Position numbers and translations under genes: made by a program. From Beta vulgaris subsp. vulgaris (Eukaryota > Streptophyta > Magnoliopsida > Caryophyllales > Amaranthaceae): a DNA stretch of 64,000 nucleotides. Every line of letters begins with the position of its first letter. Position 1 is the stretch's first letter. The stretch is from positions 14,989,417 to 15,053,416 of the forward strand of contig NC_079208.1 in NCBI RefSeq assembly GCF_026745355.1. Direction: 5' to 3'. This document shows, one piece after another, positions 25,401-37,400 of this stretch. The notes beneath the pieces are model-generated. The model was not told the DNA's origin. It searched no databases and saw only the letters and a program-made list of their open reading frames with translations.

Positions 25401-28400
25401 AGGAAATTCAGAGCCAATGTAGGGTTGTTTTATAAACTGGTAAAGACTCTGCTTTTAGAAGGAATTTAGTGTCATAAGACCAATTATGCTAGCTTAGAGC
25501 TGCAATGGTCCGACCCATATCCAACCCATACATGAGCATACGTTAGTCAAGCTAAATCCGACCTAAATGGCTCTGACCAAACCCACACTCGATCAGAGAA
25601 AAGGTGTGATCCAGTACAATCTAACTCAAACACAGTCTAATCCAGCTCGGGCTATCCCAGATCCACCCGATAACCCAGATTGATACCCCCAAATTATATG
25701 TGGGCTTGCAATATCTATTTAGTCGTCAAAGACACTACAAGAACACTAAAGCTATGTATTATCATATAGATTTAGATATTTTGTTCTACATCTTGTATAT
25801 TGTATGTGTCACTCATCCTCATGTAATTAATTATAGTTAATGTGTGTCCAAATTCTAACTAATATTTGGTGGGCCATAGTGATGCTACTAATCAATAAAA
25901 TAAAGTAGCACACAAGTAGTATATAAATAATAGGACAGAAGATTTTAAATATCAACAAAGGTGTTTTCCTTAATAGCTTACTTGTAGACATATATGTTGC
26001 ATTCAATAAACTATCCTTGCTTAATGTATAACCTGGTTAGAGAATTGTGTGACTTATAAGGTATCAAATCTTATTTTCTATTCAATATCCTATCGCACAC
26101 ACTACGGCTTCTAAAACAACACCTAGCTGGTGCACACGTTATTACATAGAGCATGGTGTGCACATGTACATTAATATCAAGCCAAATGTACATGGGTAAC
26201 AAGTCGAATGAACACATGTACATGTATACCCAACTAAATATATGTACATCTCTGTTGGTACATGTATATTGATATTAGTCTTTGTGTTCATAATCTAGTC
26301 CTTCATGTTTATCGTGCGTATGATTTCTATAAGACGAACGTGTGTATATACTAATTTGGCCTTCTTTCTTAAATCAGATATTGAATCGGTATTTCGAGTG
26401 TATAGAGTTTTGAATTGACATTCGAACATGTATATTTAATGCTACATTATTTTTCGTTTTATTTTACTAGCATACTCAAATGTATAAATAAATAAAATCA
26501 GAATCTCAAATATTAACATAACTGTCCAGCACCTTGTCACCAAATCCTAAATGCCAACAAAATTCTTGGGTGGAACTGTTACACCATAAGTTATGGTATA
26601 ACAGTTTCGATATAATACAAACGGTCACTTCTTTTGAATAATAAAAAAAAAATGACGTGGAATAAATGACAAAATGACATGAAATCCATGTCTTTATTTG
26701 TATAATTCATGTCATTCTTGTTGAATCATATGCATGACATTTTTACAAATAAGTACAGGTGTAACCTGTTATATCCAAGACGCACTAAAAAAAAATTGAG
26801 ATAAGGACAATAAAATGACTAGGATACGTATCTCTTCATATGCAATAAATGGATGTATCTAATGAAAAATGGTCGATTTTAGGATTCTATGTGGTTATAA
26901 GCAGAGAAACATTACGGGTGAATTTACTGCCTCTGACTGCTGCTTAGTGGCTTGAAGGAAGGAGCAATAGTAGTGCATTTTTGTCGTGTTTTTGGCATTG
27001 AGCTTTGTTCTCAAGACATGATGCAGGATTCGTAAGTGACATAATGACATAAGGGTGTGTCTACGTAAGTGTGTGCATTTGTATATGTGTTAATCTCAAG
27101 AGAATAAGCTAGTATTTGGTAAGGGGTTACGTTGATGATGTAAATTGGTCTAGTTTTTACATGATTTATTTAAGGGTAGTTTTTACATGATTAAAAAGTA
27201 AAGACATTATAATAAATGCCTGATAAGAATCTCTCTAAACTTTTCTCTCGCCCCAAAAAACCAAAACCCTAAAAAAACTCAAGGCTCTCCCCCATGCTCG
27301 TTGGTGTTTACAGGGGTTGCCGACGAGCCTGCTTTGGGTTCTTTCATCTTTCTTCGTCGTAGTATTTCATCTGTCGTCGTCTCTTCTTCATTTTTTATTT
27401 ACGTCGTCATTTTCGTTTGTCGTCGCAGTTTTGGGTGTTCTTCGCTCGAAGTTCTGGTTTGACGTCGCAACTGTTGCTGGCTAGCTCGAGACTCCATATT
27501 AATTGTTCCGTCTAGCTTTGTCAACTCCTGAATGCACCTTCCCTTCCATTTCCCTTGCCCTGGTCGTGTCTTCACTGTCTACACCGCCCCCACCGTGATT
27601 CGCCTCCCCGTTTCCCGCTGTCGGTTCCCTAGTAGGTGAGTTAGTATAGCTTAGGATTCCCCTCCCCCTCCCCCTAGTTTTCGTATTGGGCTTCCCCTCC
27701 CCCCTCCCCAGTTTAGTGATTTGGTGTCTCGTCCTTTCCACTATTAAGTAGTTAAGTGTCTCCCCCCTCCCCCTAGTTGTCAGTTTGGGCTTCTCCCTCC
27801 CCACCCCCTAGTTCTGGCAGTAAAGTTGTAGGGTGTCCCCTCCCCCTCTCCCCCTTAGTGTTGTGTCGACAGAAAAGTTGTAGGGCATCCCCTCCCCTGT
27901 TAGTGTTGCTTCCCTATCCGTTCTCTGGTGGTTGTCCTTAAAACCCCATTCACTTAGTGTTTCATTGGATCTTGAAAGTGCGTCCTCCTTTACCCCCTTA
28001 AGTTTAGTTATCTGCTTTCGTCGTTTAGTTATTGGTTGTGTTAGTATGGTGTTGTTATTTGTTCAATCAATCTACTTGATTTTTTTTTTACATGCTGGAG
28101 GTAGTCTTTGTCTTCAAAAGGTTGGATCTGGTCTGTGTGGTTGGTTAGGGTTTGTGTGGCAAGAAATTTCATGTTTAGGATTTGTTTTATTTGAGTTTGA
28201 CAATTGGACGGTTCTTTAATATATAGCCTTGGTTAGATTTCAATTTCGCTTGGTCATGATTTTTATCAATCATTGGCTTGATAAAACAATATCTGAAGGC
28301 GGCTCCCCAATTTGTTAATTGGTTTTACAAAGCGTCAACTCATTAGTGCTTCTCCTCAAAGGAGAAGTCTGAATTATCCTTTCAAAAGGGTATTGAGTCA

Positions 28401-31400
28401 CACAGGAATGTGACTCTTTCAAGACACCCGGCCTTAGAATTTCATGTGACAGGATGTCATTGGGATTGGTCCTATTGTGACTTTATAATCTCGCTGGTAC
28501 TTGGTTGCCCCGCTTGTGAAATCAGCCCTCTCCTTCCACTCCTTTCATCAGGGTTCTAGCGATCGTCATCCACAAGAAGAAGAGTTTCAATATAGTTATC
28601 TAGCAATTTAGACCTCCGGCTCGAGCAGTTCTATCCTAGCTTAAGTTTTTTATGTTTTTGTAATTGTTATGTAAGAGCGAGTATAGCTCAGTTTATTTTG
28701 TTTGTGTTTGTTTGGTTTTACTAGCATTAGAAAGTACTTCCATTTTTAGTTAATGTAAATTTTTCCTATTGTCAAAAAAAAAAAAAAAAAAAAAAGTCAA
28801 GACATTTAGTATTTTATAAAATATGCATGAGTAAAGTTTCGAATGTAAAGTACTCTTTTGCTCCAAGTTGCATCTTACTTAGGGAATTTGAGACATTTAA
28901 AAGGCATACAACTATACAAGTCCATATTAATAAATACAACCTTGCGGACTTCTAATGATAGTGCAACAATTAAGGAAATGTTACGGAAATATAAGTTTCA
29001 AGGTTGCTAACTATGACTAATTGTGCACTGATCAAAGTATAAAGAATATGGTATTAAACATCGATTTAAAATATTTGATATTAATGTGCTTTAAGTCAAG
29101 ATTGACTAGGATAGATGTCTCTATTTCCTATTTGATGATAGAAGTTTATCATTTGAAATTAGGTTTTTTTTTTATACATATGAGCCACAAAGGCGGTACA
29201 AAGTACAAAGAAGGAGAGGGGGATTTGAACCTGTGACCTATTGTTCACAGCACCTTAATCTTAACCACTAGGCCAAAACATCATTGGTTAAGTTTAGGTA
29301 TTTATCTATTTATGATTCAGCTTAGTTTTTGTATGTTCTAGTAGTATAAGATAAGGATTTCGAAAAAGAATATGTATGTACACATTTTCTTAGAAGGCCC
29401 TTTAAACTATAAGTAATGATACCTTTAATTGTAATTGTAGGAGAACTCCATTGTTGGCCTCCGCAAATTGATTTCTTTCTTCCCTAGCATTATGAAGGCG
29501 TGCTTTAGTAGCAACTAATGAGGTATTAACCTGCATAAATCACGATATCAATTGTGACAACGACTCTCAAGAGTATTGAGTTATATATGACACCATGAGA
29601 ATTTTAATTTATCTGAATATCAAAATAGATAAAAAAAAAAATTATATCTAAATGAGATCAACAAAGAAAACAACAATATATGGGTACTTTACGTGAATTT
29701 GTAGGACAAAATGGTTCAAGTTTCATCTTTACGTTACTTTTTTTTTTTGTTTCATAAATTGTAAATAACTAAGTACAAAGCTGGGCTACAAAAACTATAT
29801 TCTAAGTAAATAAATAATAATTTATAACTAATAAGCACTTGTCCATCCAATATTATATCTTCCTATTTAGGCAATACTTACTAATTTTCAACGAAATTGA
29901 TTACACCCTCTATGGAATCCAGTAGTAGGCTCATCCTCATACTATTTAGCTAGGTGTGGTGTTCATTGCCATATATATATATATATACTAGCATTTTTTT
30001 AGATGCAATGCATGCGTGCATAAATTTTAGCATTTATTTTGAGTACACGTAGATATTTAAAGAGATGATATCATTCACTTATGCTCAATCACAATATTAT
30101 GCGCCACATAATGTGAAATAAAAAATGTCATTTTTGAATTGACATGTTTTTACATGTAAAATCGTAGATTTTGAACTACTGTGTTCTCTAAAACAAAGTT
30201 ATGGGAGATAGGAAACAGGAATGAAGGACTTTATAGGTTTAAAAGGTAGAGTGCAAATGTTTTATAACTATTATCACTCTCTTACCCTTCCTTATATAAT
30301 AGAAATTTTAAATAGTAGGCAATAAACCATATTTTTTTATGAGTGTATAAGTTGTATATTATGTAAAATAATATGCGGTGAATATGTAATGTTATTATTG
30401 TCAATATAGGTAAACATTTTTGAATTGAAGATTCTCATTTTGTCAATGATCTTAAAACCTTTTTGTGTAAAGTTTTTCAATCAAATTCATTTTTTTTACT
30501 TGTGTCTTAATTAGGTAATTATTTATTTTAATCTTAGCTTATTTAATATGAAAATAGATTTCATCTTCTTTCTTTTCTAATATTTCCTTTTTTAAAAGAT
30601 TATTTTTGTATTTTCATAGAAGGACACCACGCCTCCCCTTCATTTTTTTTTTTATCTAACAACATTTGCATAAACGTACGTAATGCACCGTTGATATTTA
30701 TCTCAACATTCCTGGTCATCTCTTACTATGTTACAGTATGCCATAATGTTTTCATGATAGTAATAGGATTATATTTTATATCTAGCTTCTAAACATTGTT
30801 GGAGCATTGTGAATGTTACACCCCAATAATTAGTTAAGGCCATTTTTTACGTCGTAAATTTTAATCATTTTTGTTTCATTCTTGTTATAAAAAGGAAGCC
30901 TCAATCTCATATCGTTGAAGACATTCTTTACATTCTTAAACCATTTTACCTTTAGTTTCTACATGTTTAAATAGTTAGTAGTAAATTCTTCCTAAAGCAC
31001 AATTATAAGACTAGTTTTATTGGCGCCAAACCATAAGTAAACATATATAACATGTAAAAACCAAAGGCACTTGTATAAAAATGTAAATAATGTTCAATAA
31101 TATGAAATTGAGTTTTCTTGTTAAAAAATGGGATAGGACAAAAGTTGATTACTGTATCTATTTGTAAATTCTTTTTTTTTACGGGATCTGTTTGGAAAAT
31201 TGGCTTTGAAGCATTTGTTGTGTGTGATAAATAACACTTCCTCTGCTTGCTAATTTACTTTTTCACGTTTGTCAAGATGCTTCATTGAATATTATAAAAA
31301 TTTAATATTTGAAATCATCGCATCGAGATGAATTTTACACGACCCTATTTGACTATTTTTTTTCTTACATAATGATGCGGAAAATTTAACAAAGTTGGTC

Positions 31401-34400
31401 GATCAATAGTGCCAAAAGCAAATGGTGTAATTAAAAAAAAAGGAAATACGAATTTAGCTGCTAAATAATTTATTTACTTCCAATACATAACATTATTGAA
31501 AAATTAACTCAAAACAGATAATAGTTGGTGATCTTAAGAGCACATACCTCGTACTTTTTATTGCACATTAGCATTGATTGGTATTATTTATAATTATTTT
31601 TCTAATAAATAATACAAATTATTTAATTCCATAAGTAAATATATGTCCTTTTTTGTTTTTGCAATCTTCACAACTACTTTTGCCAAACACTTTCTATCCT
31701 GAAAAACTAATTCGACCACTAGTCGGTGACAACTAATAGTTGCACCGCTAATAGCTACCTCAATAGCTAATAGCTACTACAATGTACAGCTAACTGCTAC
31801 TACAACCGTTAGTTTAGCCAAACATGGCCTATATGTATCACCAATAGTTGAAAATACATATTTAAGGTAATGAGGTGTAACATTCACAATGCTCCAACAA
31901 TGTTTAGATGCCATATATAAAATATAATCCTATTACTATCATGAAAACATGGCATACTGTAACATAGTAAGAAATGACCAGGAATGTTGAAATAAATGGG
32001 GTGTGGCAAATGCGGAATGCCGAGGATGACCCTCATCATTCCTAACAACATCAGGGGTAGAATTGAAGGATTAGGGTGAAAACCGTCGAATGAATCTGAC
32101 ACATCATGCTATCTTCGAATTTTTGTTAATAGGGTCAAAAAAATTTATAATAATATACAGTATAGGAATACATCTTGTCTTTATATATTTATGATATTTA
32201 TGTAATTTTGAAATGATTTTCAACTTTGTAAAAAGACGAAATAAAAAATTTAAAAGTTTAAATCTTTAATTGCATAAAGTAACAAATGTATTTCCCTAAA
32301 AAAAAATTAAACATGTCTTAGAAAAATTGGAGAAAGATTAAAAATCAATCTATAGTAATTATTGAAAAGTAAAAAAAAGAAAAGAAATTCATTAGCATCA
32401 GGCGTGTCCCAAGTTCCCAACATGATGACTACGAACTAAATCATTAACATCAGTATATCACTCACCAAACTTATCCCAATATATGGGTCCCACTTTTCCC
32501 CTTTCCTATTTTATGTTTCTTCTTCGTGGGCTTCCTCTTTATGGGCACATATGGACACTAATTTTGAGCTTCTCTTTAATTTATGGGCTAAATCACTGTA
32601 ACCTGTAATAAATTTTTATCCCAAATTTACTAGGGGCCAGGCCCAGTCCTGCCTTAGTGAAGATTTGTCCTTGACCATGCTCATCCTTAATTGACCACAA
32701 CATCTTCTCTCGGCATCGTGCGTTTGAGATAGAAATGGAGGCCTTAGGAAATAGGAAGTTTGAGGGGTGTTAGGTGTGGAGGGATTCCTACCCCCGAAGA
32801 TTAAATTTTTTCCTTAGCTATTCTGGCATGGAAAAATCCCACTCCAACTATTACTATATCATAGAAACATGAAAAAATTGATATGAATAATCGCAACTTT
32901 CACTAGTCTTTTCAAAATAATTCCAACTTTGAATTATTATAGAATAATCCCAACTCTATAGGATACCTTCTAAAATAATCCAAATTATTAATTTTCAACA
33001 CATTATATACCTAAAATGGATTAGTGCATGAAAAAAAAAAAAAACGATAGTTTGAGAAGGTCCCCTCAAAAGTTGGGATTAATTTGGAATATTTAAAGTT
33101 GAGATTATTTTGAGAAGACGGGTGAAAATTGGGATTATTATTCATGTGAATTTTTCCTACAAACATTGTCTCATACCCGATGTGTAGCCTTTCCAATATC
33201 CTTGTGGAGGAAAATGTCGCTCATGTCTTGATAGATTGCGAGTTGCCAAGGCAAGTTTGGGAAAGCATCAATTTAAAACATGAGCTAAGAGTGGGGGATT
33301 GGGTGGTTTGGCTTAGAACCATTATCAGTTGTAAGGAGAAGTCTAGTAACCTACCCTAGAATATGCTTTTCTCGTTCATCTGCCATGAATTTTTTTTTTA
33401 GGATTCGAACCCCTTACTACCTCAGTAATACTTAAGAAAGCCACCTTCAATGCCTAGGTTTTCCTCACATCAAGCCCAATTGTACATACCAGCAAGTAAA
33501 ACACGCATCTCCGCGTCCTATGCTTAATATCCCGAACAAGTGCTTCACTGTTCACTCTGATGCCTCATTCATCAACACCTTCTAGTCAGTTGGAGTGGCG
33601 GTGTGTCTTACAAATAGCTCATGTGATTGGATTGCTGGGTGCTAAAAGATCATTTTTGTTATTGATGTTCTCATGGCAAAACTCTATGCTTTAATGGACG
33701 GACTTAAAAAAGCTCAAAGGGAGAATGTTAACAACGTAATCTTAGTATCAGATTGCCAACTTGCGATAACCAAACTCAATCAAGATGAGATTTTTCATGA
33801 TCCGTACACTAATGTTATAAAAGAATGCAGTGAAATTTCAAAACTGTTCAGGGAAGTGAAGTTTGTGTTCGTGAGGCATGAAGATAAGAAGGTTGCGGAC
33901 ATGCTTGCTAAAGATGCGTAGAAGATAGAAGCCACTCCTGATGCTGTTAGGGAACTATATCATCCCCCTAATCATTGTACTAGTTATTTAACAGATGATT
34001 ATATTATTCCATTTAAAAACTAATGCTTGAATGAACGCCCTTTTAACCAAAAAAAAATTTACTTGGTTGGCGAATAACAAGAATGAAAAAATTTATTACA
34101 TATGGTGTAAACATTGTATACGACAAAGGATGGTAACGAATCAGATCATGACCTAATCCTAGTGGATCCAGATCAAAATTGTATTTTTGTACATTGATCT
34201 GGATCTGGTGGATCTAAAAAAGTTAGATCTAGATACAAATCCATTGAAGCCACAAATCTCGATCCATATAATTTTTTTCTTTAACTTATCAATGACTTAA
34301 TTAGTTTCACATTTTATAACATACGAGACTATTATAATTATCACAAATATATATATTATAAATCAAGTATATAGTTGAATAATGTTAATATCCGTTGCCT

Positions 34401-37400
34401 TTTAATGTAGGTGTCATATATAGTTACCCATTATTATGTTTATACTCTAATGTCCTTAATAAATTTAACGTCATATGGAATTTCATGTATGTAATGAGTG
34501 GAGTGGATAAAAAATAAAGTTTGGCATCCTTGAAAGGACAAACACGCTCTCGGATTCGTTGAACATTTTTGGCATCATTCTTCATTTCTTAGTCAGAGAT
34601 CACTTGAAAAAGGTTCTCTAAGCAAAAGCCTTCGAATTTGACGTGTATATCTTGCTAATTGTCGAAACACATGCCCTATATACGTATTACAATACTCATG
34701 GGTCTAGAGATAAGTGCTTCCAAATTCACCATCGAAGATACTACTACTCTTCATGTAATAACCATTCCTTAAAGATTGTGTCAGTGCCGTTGGATCCTCC
34801 AACCCATATTGGATGGTGCTTAATTTACGTACTACTGTAGACCCTTATTACATTTGTAAAGATTAAGCACCCGATGATGGAATGTCTCTCACCTACTTAT
34901 TGCATGATGATTATATGAATAGGAAAGGAGCTTTAAATTAATTTCAAAAACCCATCAGTCTTTATTACCAAAGCCCATTTCATAAGACGTGTCCTAAAAC
35001 ACATTTTTAATTCCATTTGATAAATAATTATTTAAGTTAATACCCATATTTTAGAAATACCTCATTTACAGAAGTAAAGAACACAATACCATTAACGTAA
35101 TCAGAGAACTCAAAAAATAAATTTGTATTCATGAATGAATGAATTATTAATACCTTTTTTTGCAATTAATTACTATTACCTTTTGCAATACAAATTCAAC
35201 TTCCTTCTTTTTCTTTTCAAGGGTTTCAATTTCTGTTTGTAATTCCTGAAACAAAATAGTTGTTGAATTTACACCATTGTTAGAAAGGTGAACAAAATAG
35301 TTGTTGAATTTACACCATTGTTAGAAAGTTAACACCGTTAAAACATGATTTACTCAATAAAGGTATGTTAATAAAGAAATATATAAATTATTAAAAATAT
35401 ATATAGAGATAAATCTTAAATCTATGTGAACTATTTATGCAACTTAATTAAAAGGTTTAATCTTGTTACACATGTTATAGGGACTTTCTTCGTATAGCTT
35501 AAACTTTTGTATTGTTTGCGATTATTGGTACGAACTTTATACTATGTTGAAGATTAAAAATTGTATCTGCAATTAATTCTTATGGAGATATCAGATACTG
35601 TAAGATATTATGGGGTAATAATGTCCAAATATTAACAACAAATAAATGGATATAAAAATTAAAGTGTTGCTCACATCTAAACACTAAACACATTTATATT
35701 GTTTAGTGATATAACACTCTTACATGAAATTAATAGAAATCACTCCTTAACAATTTCTCTCCAGTCAGAAATAAGTTATCGTAGTACTACTACTACTTCT
35801 TCTAGCTAACACTCAAAGTTGGCTGAGCACACAAACAATGCATACACAAGCACCTTATTTATACTCGTACATTACTATTCATTTGAAAATTTTCACACTA
35901 GCTTTTGTTTCTTTTTTTTTTGTCAAAGTTTTGTGGCTATGCATATAGGGCGTGGTGGTAGGAGTATTAAAACTCTTGCCCAAGCATTAATTTCAACAAC
36001 CATGTTTTTACCAAAGTGAAGAAACTCAATAAAGGAGAAAGAGTGTGGACGGTGCACATGATTTTAACAAATATAACCACTTATCAAAGTAATTATCAAG
36101 TGTGTAAACTCTACGTTTAACTTTATGTTAGGTGTAGAAAATAATAAATGTGTAATATTTTGTTTATATAGTGCGAAATTTTTGTTTTTGTGGTTCTAGT
36201 TTCTGGACAAACTAACTACATATATAATGAATAAGGTAATTTTAGTTTTCCTATATTATATTATTTTGACATATTTAGTATGTAGCATGCACTCAAGTAC
36301 TATACAATGGTTTTTTTTTCGCATACGGAATTTGACTTGTGGTTTGATGTGCAATGCATAAGACGAAATAAAGATACAAATATTACATTTTCTTCTGTTT
36401 GGTACAATAATTCCATTCATGCTCACAATTTAGGGCCTTTATATTACCCACCCCAAATTTGCCAGCCACCTCCAACAAAGTTGGATCTCCTAACTTAGGC
36501 CATGAAAACGGAGTTCTTTTCCTAACTTAGGTCATGAAAACGGAGTTCTTTCCAGCTTTAAAAATTGGCTGGTTATTCCCGGACTCCTTCTAATATTTTA
36601 TTCTTCATGAAAAAAAAAATTGCTTGTTCCACATTGCTATACAAAATGGCCTACCTTATTTGGACAAATTTACCACGATTGTCTCAACTACGGCCGTTCA
36701 CTTCATAAGGTCCTAATTTTTATTTTATTTTAGAATGATTTCAATTTTTGGAGGATCTTTTATCAAAATGATCTTTTAGTTTAACCAAACTACTAATCAA
36801 GTAAATTGAGACACATGACACTCATAATAACAATATAGTTGAATATCCAACATCTCACAAATAAATGGAAAGGAGTTACATAGACAGGAATCGAGATTCC
36901 AAAACGTTTTGACAACCATCAAGACATATACTTTAATATATACCTTGTATTATTGTTTTATAGACTATAACCTCCTAAATAAAACAGTCAACTTGGCCAA
37001 ATTAAAAGGTCAACAAGCGGATCTCAGTTGTTATTTGGACATAGGGTCGTTTGACAGGATGTTTAAGGTGTCTCATAACACATGAATCTATATATATAGA
37101 GAGGGCTTTTATAGTTCTTGTGGTTTAATTTATTTAGCCAATTTTTCTTAATTTCATCTAACTTATTAAGTTTTTGGAACTTTTCTAAACGTATTTTTAT
37201 TTTTGTTATTGAACCAACTATTCTTAATGTTTCTTAACTTTTTCAAACTCTTCTCAATTACTCTGACTTTTTTATTAATTTTTTTAAACTAATAAAAGTT
37301 AAGTTGAACAAAATGGACATGAAATATTTCAAATAGCCATGTAACATAAAGAACTATGGCAAGAATTATATTATGGTATGAATTCATTGAAAAATTATGG

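Larger units (their letters stand above)
22470..25480 (+). mobile_element. Decayed L1-type LINE split by a MITE
   Basis: Plus-strand translations give an ORF1 trace around 22530 (NIIPI, then VRLPNL after a stop), endonuclease traces at 22760-22960 ([18 protein letters not shown]), and reverse transcriptase traces at 24470-25420 (FRPIAKI; a SHDVC-type decayed FADD region near 24930; [10 protein letters not shown]). Nearly every 20-30 codons carry a stop, so this is an old copy. It is interrupted by the MITE at 23914-24265, whose two sides continue the same LINE reading. The orientation is antisense to the host gene. Confidence 0.75.
32740..34055 (+). mobile_element. 3' part of a LINE (zf-RVT and RNase H) with nested insertions
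   Basis: zf-RVT sequence (WHGK, HRN, then SYPMCSLSN and [18 protein letters not shown] at 33160-33270) is followed by an RVT_3-type RNase H (33540-33930: [57 protein letters not shown]). Catalytic Asp in HSDAS and SDCQ and the final ADMLAKDA are present, while the usual Glu is not in its expected place (MAKLYAL). It ends in nine A near 34055. It is interrupted by the foldback MITE at 32871-33157 and a SINE-like piece. It is antisense to the host gene. Confidence 0.82.

Noticed and set aside
27499..27804. 101-codon minus-strand frame
   Set aside because: It is the complement of the C-rich repeated leader of a retroposon; the Gly/Arg-rich peptide is a composition artefact.
29220..29277. tRNA gene on the minus strand
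   Set aside because: A and B boxes are present but no cloverleaf closes and a poly(A) tail follows, so a SINE is the better call.
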